A stretch of 64,000 bases of DNA from Hungatella sp. UBA4396 (GTDB lineage Bacteria; Bacillota; Clostridia; Lachnospirales; Lachnospiraceae). Each line of letters begins with the position of its first letter. Position 1 is the stretch's first letter. The stretch spans positions 3,223-67,222 of the forward strand of contig DGRE01000045.1 of assembly GCA_002389905.1 (NCBI GenBank). Reading direction: 5' to 3'. The notes under the pieces were generated by a model. The model searched no databases, was not told the DNA's origin, and worked only from the letters and a program-made list of their open reading frames with translations. Below, piece by piece: positions 41,749-49,604 of the stretch. A program made the translations under genes and the position numbers.

Positions 41749-42525
41749 ATGAATTTATATCAGATGATATTTAAAAGAAGATCGGTCAGAAAATTTAAAA
41801 AAGAACCAGTTCCGGAGCAGCTTTTAAAGGATATCCTTTATTACGGCAGCCGCGTTTCCGGACTTCAGGCAGATATTCCGGTTAAGATGGAAATTGTTGA
41901 AAATCTGGATGGGCGTCTTGCAGTCAAGGGATTATGGAAGGTGGAGGCGCCTTATTATCTGGTATTTTATTCCGAGGAGAAGGAAGGGTACTTAACCAAC
42001 GCCGGGTATATTCTGGAATTTGTCTTTTTGTATATGACGGGAAAGGGGCTTGGAACCTGTTATCTGGGAAATACAAGGCTTCCTCAGTCGGGTTCTCAGA
42101 ATTCAGGGCTTAAACAGGTCATTGCAGTTGCTTTCGGATATCCCAAGGGCCTGCTTTACCGGGACCCGGCTACAGCAAAAAGACTTCCTTTGAAGGAACT
42201 GTGCGTGTTCAAAGAAGAAGTGCCGGAGTCTATGAAAAACATTTTAAAGGCTGTCCGCCTGGCTCCCTCGGCCATGAACACCCAGCCCTGGCGTTTTATC
42301 GTATATCATGACAAAATCTATGTGTTTTGCTGCAGAGAATTCCTGCCCTCCTCCCCCTTTGTGTCCATGAGGGAAATGAGCATCGGCATTATGCTTTCCC
42401 ATATGACTATTGCGGCAGAGGAAATGTGGATGAACATAAGGCTGGAAAAGGAAGAAAGCATGGAGAAAAAGTCTTATAAAAGCGGAACATATGTGACTAC
42501 GGCGTATATAAAAGAGTACAAATGA
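41749..42525 (+). CDS. Nitroreductase family protein
   Basis: A 258-residue FMN-dependent oxidoreductase-type protein. The N-terminal IFKRRSVRKFKKEPVPE and the later APSAMNTQPWRFIVY (about residues 172-186) are nitroreductase marks, the latter usually found near the N-terminus; here the chain looks like two half-domains in tandem, a form often named TM1586-type. GGGGGGAG precedes the ATG. Electron donor and substrate unknown. Confidence 0.82.
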   Translation: MNLYQMIFKRRSVRKFKKEPVPEQLLKDILYYGSRVSGLQADIPVKMEIVENLDGRLAVKGLWKVEAPYYLVFYSEEKEGYLTNAGYILEFVFLYMTGKGLGTCYLGNTRLPQSGSQNSGLKQVIAVAFGYPKGLLYRDPATAKRLPLKELCVFKEEVPESMKNILKAVRLAPSAMNTQPWRFIVYHDKIYVFCCREFLPSSPFVSMREMSIGIMLSHMTIAAEEMWMNIRLEKEESMEKKSYKSGTYVTTAYIKEYK

Positions 42526-42554
42526 AGAAAAGCCGTTTGAAACGGCGGGGACAG

Positions 42555-42597
42555 AAAGAGAAGGCTTGCGGATATATATGGTCTTCTCTTTTTTTCT
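42555..42597 (+). terminator. Terminator after the nitroreductase gene
   Basis: AAAGAGAAG pairs with CTTCTCTTT, followed by TTTTTC. A second small hairpin (GCCGTTT/AAACGGC) precedes it. Confidence 0.75.
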
Positions 42598-42687
42598 GCG
42601 GGCTTCTCTTTATTAACTTTAATATGAAACCTTTTATATGAAACTCTTTATGTAAAAAATTATTTGAAAAAGCGGAGAAAAGAATTC

Positions 42688-43344
42688 ATGAAACGGGAAG
42701 TCGATTTAAAGGAGATTTCAGACGGAAAATTATACGGAATCAATGACATGGTAAAGGCGGACTGCGGCGACTGCAAGGGCTGTTTTGCCTGCTGTCAGGG
42801 CATGGGACAATCTGTTGTCTTAGACCCTCTGGACTGCTTTCGCATAACCCAGAACCTTTCCTGCACCTTGGAGGCGCTGCTTGGGTCAGAGCTGGAATTA
42901 AATGTGGTGGATGGCATTGTCCTTCCAAACCTCAGGATGAAGGGAGAGGGAGAGAAGTGCGGTTTTTTAAATCAGGAGGGGCGCTGCACAATACATAGCT
43001 TCCGTCCGGGGATCTGTCGTTTATTCCCCTTGGGAAGGGTATATGAGGACGAAGATTTCCGGTATTTCCTTCAGGTCCACGAATGCAAAATGGAGAACAG
43101 GACCAAGGTAAAGGTGCGCAAATGGATTGATACCCCTGATCCAAAGCGCTATGAAACTTTCGTGGGGGACTGGCATTTTTTCTTAAAGGGGCTGGAAAGA
43201 AATATAGCGGAAAAAGGAGACCAGGCATTTGCCAATCAGGTGAGCCTTTATGTACTGAAACAGTTTTATCTGACACCCTATGACGGGAGCCAGGATTTTT
43301 ACCATCAGTTTGGCAAAAGGCTTGAAGCCGCTTCCCTATTATGA
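42688..43344 (+). CDS. YkgJ family cysteine-cluster protein
   Basis: A 218-residue protein with the zinc/iron-chelatase-like cysteine cluster of the YkgJ/UPF0153 family: CGDCKGCFACCQGMG near residue 28, then CGFLNQEGRCTIHSFRPGIC near 90. Eight or more cysteines are placed to bind Fe-S or zinc. The start at 42688 has GGAGAA upstream; a TTG at 42664 extends the frame without support. Function unknown. It lies just before the pyr genes but with its own spacing of 54 bp. Confidence 0.85.
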   Translation: MKREVDLKEISDGKLYGINDMVKADCGDCKGCFACCQGMGQSVVLDPLDCFRITQNLSCTLEALLGSELELNVVDGIVLPNLRMKGEGEKCGFLNQEGRCTIHSFRPGICRLFPLGRVYEDEDFRYFLQVHECKMENRTKVKVRKWIDTPDPKRYETFVGDWHFFLKGLERNIAEKGDQAFANQVSLYVLKQFYLTPYDGSQDFYHQFGKRLEAASLL

Positions 43345-43398
43345 TAGAATTGGTAAGAATAGAAAATAATAAGAACCAGGAGAACCAAGGAGGAGACA

Positions 43399-44316
43399 AT
43401 GATCAGGCAGTTAATTGAAAAAATTCAGGCAACAAAGGCACCGATCTGTGTAGGTTTGGACCCAATGTTAAATTATATACCGGAGCATGTGACGAAGAAA
43501 GCATTTGATGAATTTGGTGAGACATTAGAAGGAGCTGCAGAAGCTATCTGGCAGTTCAATAAAGAAATCGTAGATCACGTATATGATCTGATTCCGTCTG
43601 TAAAGCCTCAGATCGCCATGTACGAACAGTTCGGCATTGAGGGCCTGAAGGCTTATGTAAAAACTGTCAATTACTGTCAGGAAAAGGGACTTTTGGTCAT
43701 TGGAGATGCAAAAAGAGGAGATATCGGCTCTACCTCAGCTGCTTATGCCATAGGACATTTAGGGAAGGTGAAGGTGGGAAGCAATACCTTCTCCGGTTTT
43801 GGTACGGAATTTCTCACAGTGAATCCATATCTGGGAACCGATGGGGTGAAGCCCTTTGTGGATGTGTGCAGGGAAGAAGACAAGGGACTTTTCGTTCTTG
43901 TGAAGACCTCCAACCCCTCCAGCGGTGAATTCCAGGACAAGCTGATTGACGGAAAACCTCTGTACGAGCTGGTTGCCCAGAAGGTAGTGGAATGGGGCGC
44001 AGAGTCCATGGATGGCACCTACAGCAATGTGGGCGCAGTTGTGGGAGCTACTTATCCGGAAATGAGCCGGATTCTCAGAAAGCTTATGCCAAACACCTAT
44101 TTCCTGGTTCCCGGATACGGAGCACAGGGGGGAACGGCAGAAGATTTAAAGCCCTGCTTTAACGAAGACGGTCTTGGAGCTATTGTAAACTCCTCCAGAG
44201 GAATCATTGCAGCCTATAAGACAGAAGCCTATGCCCGGTTTGGCGGGGAACATTTCGGCGAAGCCTCCAGACAGGCTGTCATCGACATGGTGGCTGATAT
44301 CAACAGGGTATTATAG
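43399..44316 (+). CDS. pyrF: Orotidine 5'-phosphate decarboxylase (type 2)
   Basis: A 305-residue UMP-forming decarboxylase of the longer type 2 (mycobacterial/clostridial) subfamily. Motifs: GLDPMLNYIPEH near residue 20, the catalytic DAKRGDIGSTSAAYA near 104, and VPGYGAQGGT near 235. AAGGAGGAG precedes the ATG. First gene of pyrF-pyrK-pyrD, with pyrK 12 bp on. Confidence 0.96.
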   Translation: MIRQLIEKIQATKAPICVGLDPMLNYIPEHVTKKAFDEFGETLEGAAEAIWQFNKEIVDHVYDLIPSVKPQIAMYEQFGIEGLKAYVKTVNYCQEKGLLVIGDAKRGDIGSTSAAYAIGHLGKVKVGSNTFSGFGTEFLTVNPYLGTDGVKPFVDVCREEDKGLFVLVKTSNPSSGEFQDKLIDGKPLYELVAQKVVEWGAESMDGTYSNVGAVVGATYPEMSRILRKLMPNTYFLVPGYGAQGGTAEDLKPCFNEDGLGAIVNSSRGIIAAYKTEAYARFGGEHFGEASRQAVIDMVADINRVL

Positions 44317-44328
44317 GAGAAAAGAGCA

Positions 44329-45105
44329 ATGGCAAAAATAAAGGAAACAGCATTGGTTGAAAGCCAGACACGGCTGGCAGACGATGTATACAGCATGTGG
44401 ATAAAAACAGAAACAATCACTGCCCAGGCAGAGCCGGGACAGTTTGTTGACGTATACCCAAAAGACGGAGCAAAGCTTTTGCCCCGTCCTATCAGCATTT
44501 GTGAAACAGATAAGGAAAAAGGCCTTTTGAGGCTGGTATACCGGGTGGTTGGAGAAGGAACAGAGGAATTCTCCCATTATAAAGCCGGTGATACGGTTGA
44601 GATCATGGGATCTCTTGGAAACGGGTTTCCTTTAGAAGCAGGCAGGGAAGGAAGAAAAGCATTTTTAATCGGCGGAGGAATTGGAATTCCTCCCATGCTG
44701 GAGCTTGCGAAGCATCTGCCCTGTGAAAAGCAGGTGGTGCTTGGATATAGAGATGTCCTGTTTTTAAATGAAGAATTTCACCCCTATGGAGCTACTTACG
44801 TTGCCACAGAGGACGGAAGCGCCGGAACAAAGGGCAATGTATTGGATGCCATCCGGGAAAACGGCTTAAAAGGTGACGTGATTTTTGCCTGCGGTCCCAC
44901 TCCCATGCTGAAAGCCTTAAAGGCTTATGCCCTGGAGCATGGAATTGAATGTTATCTTTCCTTAGAGGAAAAGATGGCATGCGGAATCGGTGCCTGTCTT
45001 GCCTGCGTGTGCAAGACCACAGAGGTGGACGAGCATTCCATGGTCCATAACAAGCGCATCTGTAAGGATGGTCCTGTATTTAAGGCTGAGGAGGTGGAGT
45101 TTTAG
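44329..45105 (+). CDS. pyrK: Dihydroorotate dehydrogenase electron transfer subunit
   Basis: A 258-residue flavoprotein that passes electrons from PyrD to NAD+. FAD-binding region with LLPRPISIC near residue 48, NAD-binding GGGIGIPPMLELAK near 115, and the [2Fe-2S] cysteines in EKMACGIGACLACVCKT plus a later Cys near 240. GGAGAA before the ATG. It directly abuts pyrD (no gap). Confidence 0.96.
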   Translation: MAKIKETALVESQTRLADDVYSMWIKTETITAQAEPGQFVDVYPKDGAKLLPRPISICETDKEKGLLRLVYRVVGEGTEEFSHYKAGDTVEIMGSLGNGFPLEAGREGRKAFLIGGGIGIPPMLELAKHLPCEKQVVLGYRDVLFLNEEFHPYGATYVATEDGSAGTKGNVLDAIRENGLKGDVIFACGPTPMLKALKAYALEHGIECYLSLEEKMACGIGACLACVCKTTEVDEHSMVHNKRICKDGPVFKAEEVEF

Positions 45106-46008
45106 ATGAATACGAAAGTGAATCTGGCCGGAGTAGAGCTTAAAAACCCGGTAATGACCGCCTCCGGCACCTTTGGCTCAGGAGAAGAATACAGTGAGAT
45201 GATTGATTTAAGCCGTCTGGGCGCAGTGGTTACCAAAGGTGTGGCCAACGTGCCATGGCCGGGAAATCCAACTCCCCGAATTGCGGAGACCTACGGTGGA
45301 ATGCTCAATGCCATCGGCCTTCAAAATCCGGGAATGGAAGTGTTTGCAAAGAGGGATATTCCCTTTTTAAAGCAGTACGATACGAAAATCATTGTAAACG
45401 TCTGCGGAAGGACTACAGAGGATTACATTGACGTGGTGGAACGCCTGGGCCAGGAGCCGGTGGACATGCTGGAAATCAACATTTCATGTCCCAATGTAAA
45501 AGAAGGCGGAATCGCCTTCGGACAGCAGTGCCAGTCTGTAGAGGAAATAACCAGAGAAGTGAAAAAGCATGCAAAGCAGCCCATTATCATGAAGCTGAGT
45601 CCCAATGTGACGGACATCGGGGAAATGGCGAAGGCAGCAGAAGCAGGCGGAGCTGATGCTATTTCTCTCATCAATACCATTACAGGCATGAAAATTGATG
45701 TAAACCGCAGAACCTTTGCACTTGCCAACAAAACAGGCGGCTTGTCCGGTCCTGCTATTAAGCCCATTGCAGTCCGTATGGTTTACCAGGCAGCCCAGGC
45801 AGTGAAGATTCCCATTATCGGAATGGGCGGAATCCGCAATGCAGAAGATGCCATTGAGTTCATTTTGGCAGGGGCTGCGGCTGTTTCTGTTGGAACAGTG
45901 AATTTCTGGAATCCTTATGCGGCAGAGGAAGTGGTAAGCGGCATTGAGGAGTATATGAAGAAATACCAGGTGGAAGATATCAGGGATTTGATTGGTGCGG
46001 TGAGATAG
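45106..46008 (+). CDS. pyrD: Dihydroorotate dehydrogenase catalytic subunit (class 1B)
   Basis: A 300-residue FMN enzyme working with PyrK. The catalytic Cys is in INISCPNVKEGG near residue 128; MTASGTFGSGEE lies near 18 and the phosphate-binding GMGGIRNAEDA near 242. The ribosome-binding site GGAGGTGGAG is inside the pyrK end. In related genomes pyrE would be expected next; here an unrelated hydrolase gene intervenes. Confidence 0.96.
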   Translation: MNTKVNLAGVELKNPVMTASGTFGSGEEYSEMIDLSRLGAVVTKGVANVPWPGNPTPRIAETYGGMLNAIGLQNPGMEVFAKRDIPFLKQYDTKIIVNVCGRTTEDYIDVVERLGQEPVDMLEINISCPNVKEGGIAFGQQCQSVEEITREVKKHAKQPIIMKLSPNVTDIGEMAKAAEAGGADAISLINTITGMKIDVNRRTFALANKTGGLSGPAIKPIAVRMVYQAAQAVKIPIIGMGGIRNAEDAIEFILAGAAAVSVGTVNFWNPYAAEEVVSGIEEYMKKYQVEDIRDLIGAVR

Positions 46009-46129
46009 GGAGAAATTTTAGCCATACAATTAAGTAATGAAGCAGAAATACATATTTATTTACACTATATCGTTATGAATGTGTAAGCGTGGCATATAAT
46101 AGTATCAATAAGATCATTTGAGGGAAACC
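46009..46129 (+). promoter_or_regulatory. Gap with a CATATAAT motif before the LysM-GH18 gene
   Basis: CATATAAT around 46092-46099 fits the -10 pattern (CATA-N3-T) of the mother-cell sigma factors E and K. No convincing -35 partner was found, so this is weak. Confidence 0.3.
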
Positions 46130-47425
46130 ATGATCATACACGTTGTACAACCTGGAGAAACAATCGATTCAATATCAGAGTATTATAATATCCCTGTGGA
46201 AAGATTAATATTGGAAAATGAAATTACAAATCCTGACAATTTAGCAATAGGCCAAACCATTGTGGTTGTTCAGCCGGAAATACTCTATACCGTCCAGGTT
46301 GGCGATACATTGGGGAGTATAGCACAGCAGTACGGTGTTTCACCAATGGAATTATTAAGAAATAATCCCTATCTTTCCGATAGAGAATATCTGTACGCCG
46401 GTGAGACCATTGTCATAACTTATGGAACGGATAGAACAAGAACAATTGCAACCAGTGGTTATACTTTTTCATATATAGATAAATCTGTTTTAACAAAAAC
46501 GCTTCCTTTTTTATCATATCTAACTGTATTCAATTATAGGGCTACAAGAGAAGGAGAGATTATCTCCATTGCTGACGACACTGAAGTTATTCAGCTTGCT
46601 AAAATTTATGGTGTTGCACCCATGATGTTTGTTTCTACGATTACGGAAGAAGGAACAATTATTCGTGAAGTAACCCAAAATATTTTAAATAACTCTTCTG
46701 TGCAAGACCGGCTCATTGAAAATATGCTTCAAGTGATAAAAACAAAGGGTTATTATGGAATAAATATGTACATTGAAGATGTTACATCGGACAACATAAA
46801 TAGTATTGTAGAATACGTAAAAAAAGCTTCTATGATATTTTATTCAGAAGGCTACAGAGTATTAATTACCACAACACCAGTTATGAATATTGAAGGGCCT
46901 GTTGTCAGTTTTGAAAAGTTGGATTATTCACAATTTTCTGGATTTGTAGATGGAATTGTATTTGCTTCTTATGATTGGGCCAGGTTTTATAGTTACCCAA
47001 GTTCACTTTTTCCGGTTAATGTTTTAAGAGAATTATTAGACTATGTAGTTAGTATTATTCCACCTGAATTTTTATTCTTAGGAATCACTACGCTCGGTTA
47101 TGATTGGACACTTCCCTATGTTCCGGGTGCAACAAGTGCAACTGCTATAGAAAACAATAATGCGATACAGATTGCAGCGGAAAATAATATACCAATACAA
47201 TTTAATGAAGCAGCACAGTCACCTTACTTCTATTATGTTGATAGTGATGGGATTCTTCACTTAGTGTGGTTTAATGATGCAAGAAGTTTTGACGCACGAG
47301 CCAGGCTGGTAGCAGAATATGCTCTTCAAGGTTTATCTCTCTGGACTATCATGAGATTTGATACTCAAATGTGGTTTATTATTAATACTCAATACTACAT
47401 AGAGAAGATTATGGAGATTAATTAA
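46130..47425 (+). CDS. LysM-LysM-GH18 spore-type peptidoglycan hydrolase, catalytic motif altered
   Basis: A 431-residue protein: two LysM domains (IIHVVQPGETIDSISEYYNI near 2-45 and ILYTVQVGDTLGSIAQQYGV near 51-96) and a GH18 domain of the YaaH/SleL kind (GITTLGYDWTLPYVPGATSA, QSPYFYYVDSDG, VWFNDARSFDARARL). The catalytic DGxNxDxE motif reads YGINMYIE near residue 208: the Glu is kept but both Asp positions are Tyr. No signal peptide, as in YaaH/SleL. GAGGG before the ATG. More AT-rich than its pyr neighbours; own terminator. Confidence 0.88.
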   Translation: MIIHVVQPGETIDSISEYYNIPVERLILENEITNPDNLAIGQTIVVVQPEILYTVQVGDTLGSIAQQYGVSPMELLRNNPYLSDREYLYAGETIVITYGTDRTRTIATSGYTFSYIDKSVLTKTLPFLSYLTVFNYRATREGEIISIADDTEVIQLAKIYGVAPMMFVSTITEEGTIIREVTQNILNNSSVQDRLIENMLQVIKTKGYYGINMYIEDVTSDNINSIVEYVKKASMIFYSEGYRVLITTTPVMNIEGPVVSFEKLDYSQFSGFVDGIVFASYDWARFYSYPSSLFPVNVLRELLDYVVSIIPPEFLFLGITTLGYDWTLPYVPGATSATAIENNNAIQIAAENNIPIQFNEAAQSPYFYYVDSDGILHLVWFNDARSFDARARLVAEYALQGLSLWTIMRFDTQMWFIINTQYYIEKIMEIN

Positions 47426-47453
47426 GAGCGAGGCCGATACTTCGCTCTTTTTG
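47424..47453 (+). terminator. Terminator after the LysM-GH18 gene
   Basis: AAGAGCGA at 47424-47431 pairs with TCGCTCTT at 47442-47449, followed by TTTTT. Confidence 0.88.
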
Positions 47454-47844
47454 CATGTAAAGATATAAAACTGGAACGAGGGATAGAAATGGTTTTGCCG
47501 TTAGAATCAGTAATAGACTATATGCGCATAAGGGTAAACTGGACAAATGGTTACTAAATCAAATTATATAACGATTGTCGATTGAAAATAAATATTGAAT
47601 ATGGTAAAATTAGGAGCAAATGTTCTAACCGAAATTCTTTCCTTGATTTTTACCAGGAAGGAGAAAGTAAAGGGTAAATCACTTAAATATTGCCATGTGA
47701 CTGAAGATACGCTGTTTTCAGAGAGGAATAAGATGGAACAGAAGCGGAGCTTAATTGAAAAATGGTGTAAAAGTGGTGTTGTGGAGCAAATTCACTGTAT
47801 ATAGAAACGCTGGAAAGCGCATAAAATAAGGAGAAAATGATAGA
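47454..47844. other. AT-rich 390-bp gap before pyrE
   Basis: No convincing gene. A 22-codon frame at 47489 follows GAGGG (it begins MVLPLESVIDYM and ends WTNGY), and a TTG frame spans 47595-47804, but neither resembles a known protein or has supporting context. The stretch has the same AT-rich look as the GH18 gene and may have arrived with it. Confidence 0.45.
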
Positions 47845-48567
47845 ATGGAACAGTACAAGCAGGAATTTATAGAATTTATGGTAGAAAGCAATGTTCTGAA
47901 GTTTGGCGACTTTACATTGAAAAGCGGAAGAAAGTCCCCGTTTTTTATGAATGCAGGTTCTTATGTAACAGGAGGACAGCTTAAAAAGCTGGGAGAATAC
48001 TATGCAAAGGCCATTCATGACAATTTCGGAGATGATTTTGATGTGTTATTCGGACCGGCCTATAAGGGAATTCCCTTAAGTGTTACCACTGCCATCGCTT
48101 TCCATGAGCTGTATGGAAAGGAAATCAAATACTGTTCAAACAGGAAAGAGGAGAAGGATCACGGCGGTGATGCGGGAATTCTTCTCGGAAGTCCCATCAA
48201 AGATGGGGACCGCGTTGTCATTATCGAAGATGTGACCACCTCCGGAAAATCCATTGAAGAGACCTTCCCCATTATCAAGGCTCAGGGAAATGTGGAGATT
48301 TTGGGCCTTATGGTTTCCTTAAACCGTATGGAAAAGGGAAAAGGGGACAAGGGAGCATTGGATGAAATTCAGGAAACGTACGGATTTAATGCGGCAGCCA
48401 TCGTTTCCATGGCAGAAGTTATTGAACATCTGCATAACAGGGAATATAAGGTGAATTTGCCCGACGGGCAAAGAGAGGACCCCCTGGGGGGTGAGGGGAA
48501 GATTATCATTGATGATACCATCAAAGAAGCTATTGAAGCCTACTACCAAATCTACGGCGTAAAATAA
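47845..48567 (+). CDS. pyrE: Orotate phosphoribosyltransferase with an in-frame palindromic-element insert
   Basis: A 240-residue PRTase. Motifs: FTLKSGRKSPFFMNAG near residue 25, FGPAYKGIPLSV near 68, the PRPP loop VVIIEDVTTSGKSIEE near 120. The C-terminus reads EHLHNREY, then KVNLPDGQREDPLGG (residues 202-216), then GKIIIDDTIKEAIEAY. Other clostridial PyrE proteins as I remember them run directly from NxEY to GKxxIDD, so the 15-16 residues are the translation of the repeat at 48448. AAGGAGA before the ATG. Full length and frame are kept. Confidence 0.94.
   Translation: MEQYKQEFIEFMVESNVLKFGDFTLKSGRKSPFFMNAGSYVTGGQLKKLGEYYAKAIHDNFGDDFDVLFGPAYKGIPLSVTTAIAFHELYGKEIKYCSNRKEEKDHGGDAGILLGSPIKDGDRVVIIEDVTTSGKSIEETFPIIKAQGNVEILGLMVSLNRMEKGKGDKGALDEIQETYGFNAAAIVSMAEVIEHLHNREYKVNLPDGQREDPLGGEGKIIIDDTIKEAIEAYYQIYGVK
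48448..48492 (+). repeat. Double-hairpin palindromic element, copy D (inside pyrE)
   Basis: AAGGTGAA, hairpin TTTGCCC-GAC-GGGCAAA, spacer GAGAGG, hairpin ACCCCC-TG-GGGGGT; 45 bp. Same strand and frame-compatible with pyrE, coding KVNLPDGQREDPLGG. Confidence 0.94.
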
Positions 48568-48579
48568 GGAGGGTTTTAT

Positions 48580-48729
48580 ATGGAACGAGTATATAAAACA
48601 ATGAGAAATGCAGGTGCTTTAAACATTGCCGCTGGAATCACCATGGTCGTGCTGGGCGTTGCTGCCGGAGTCATGACAATTATTACAGGTGCGGTTTTAC
48701 TGAAAAGAAAGTCTGAAATCATTTTTTAG
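48580..48729 (+). CDS. Small hydrophobic protein downstream of pyrE (49 aa)
   Basis: A 49-residue frame 13 bp after pyrE, with AAGGAGG 8 bp before the ATG. It starts MERVYKTMRNAGALNI, has a long hydrophobic stretch (about residues 15-42, rich in Gly, Val and Ala) and ends with a basic LLKRKSEIIF tail. One long or two short membrane helices. No known family. The strong ribosome-binding site, close spacing to pyrE and the terminator after it support a real gene. Confidence 0.72.
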   Translation: MERVYKTMRNAGALNIAAGITMVVLGVAAGVMTIITGAVLLKRKSEIIF

Positions 48730-48751
48730 GCATAATTCACTTAATGAAGGT

Positions 48752-48801
48752 AAGGGAAGCACGGCCTGAATTTAGAAATCAGCCGGACTTCCTCCCTTTT
48801 A
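48752..48801 (+). terminator. Terminator after the pyrE-distal small gene
   Basis: GGAAG with CTTCC and CGGC with GCCG form an interrupted hairpin, followed by TCCCTTTT. Confidence 0.65.
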
Positions 48802-48822
48802 ATATATACAGACGGAGCTGCT

Positions 48823-49296
48823 ATGATTAAAAATACAACAAAACGGCAGAAGATGGGTTGGGTAATTTTTGTGTTTTACCTGATCTTTTTGGCGTATTTT
48901 CTGTTTTTCTCCGATTATTTTGGAAGAGGGAAACATGTTCAGGAGGAATACGCTTATAACCTGGTTCCATTTACAGAGATAAGGCGTTTCATTGTTTACC
49001 GCCATGTGGTTGGAACAAGGTCCTTTCTTTTGAATATTGCAGGTAATATTGTGGGATTTATGCCCTGCGGATTCTTTCTCCCCATCATCAGCCGTAGAAG
49101 CCGTATCTGGTTTAATACGGTTTTGTTAAGCTTCCTGTTCAGTTTTTGTGTGGAAACTGTCCAGCTTATTTTTAAAGTGGGGAGCTTTGACGTAGATGAT
49201 ATGATACTGAACACCCTGGGGGGATTGCTGGGCTACATCCTGTATAAAATAGTACAGACCATAAGAATAAGGAGGAGACGGCGTGCCAAAGCGTAA
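48823..49296 (+). CDS. VanZ family membrane protein
   Basis: A 157-residue membrane protein with four to five hydrophobic segments. The VanZ-like core is seen in YNLVPFTEIRRF, NIAGNIVGFMPCGFFLP and the final FDVDDMILNTLGGLLGYI. VanZ itself gives low-level teicoplanin resistance, but most family members have no proven role and no van cluster is present here. GGAG before the ATG; overlaps the next gene by 14 bp. Confidence 0.9.
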   Translation: MIKNTTKRQKMGWVIFVFYLIFLAYFLFFSDYFGRGKHVQEEYAYNLVPFTEIRRFIVYRHVVGTRSFLLNIAGNIVGFMPCGFFLPIISRRSRIWFNTVLLSFLFSFCVETVQLIFKVGSFDVDDMILNTLGGLLGYILYKIVQTIRIRRRRRAKA

Positions 49297-49600
49297 AAAA
49301 GTGTCTTACATCAGAAAAACCTTTGCCAGAAGAAGCTTTTTCTCTTTGGGCCTTGCCATAGGAGCGTTGGTTCTGGGAATTTTTGGAATTGCCGGATCGG
49401 TGCTGGCAGAAGGAGAGGGCCAGCTCAATACGGCTGCTGCGGTTTTTTGCAGCCTGGTGGTTTCCTTGTTTTCTCTGGCTTATGGTTTTTTTTCTTTTCT
49501 GGAAAAGGATAAAAAATATATCCTGTCTAAAATAGGAATAGGAATCAGCGGTTTTTTGGTTCTCTTTTGGATTGTGCTGATTATCATAGGAATGAGGTAA
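49283..49600 (+). CDS. Small three-span membrane protein (DUF6142-like)
   Basis: A 105-residue protein with a basic N-terminus (PKRKKVSYIRKTFARRSFF) and three hydrophobic helices. It resembles the DUF6142 family as I remember it. GTG start at 49283 inside the end of the VanZ gene with GGAGGAG upstream; the aminopeptidase gene begins 4 bp after its stop, so the three form one operon. Confidence 0.75.
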   Translation: MPKRKKVSYIRKTFARRSFFSLGLAIGALVLGIFGIAGSVLAEGEGQLNTAAAVFCSLVVSLFSLAYGFFSFLEKDKKYILSKIGIGISGFLVLFWIVLIIIGMR

Positions 49601-49604
49601 TAGA

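Noticed and set aside
47595..47804. TTG-initiated 69-codon frame before pyrE
   Set aside because: Weak start, no recognisable features; lies in AT-rich debris. Left as part of the described gap.
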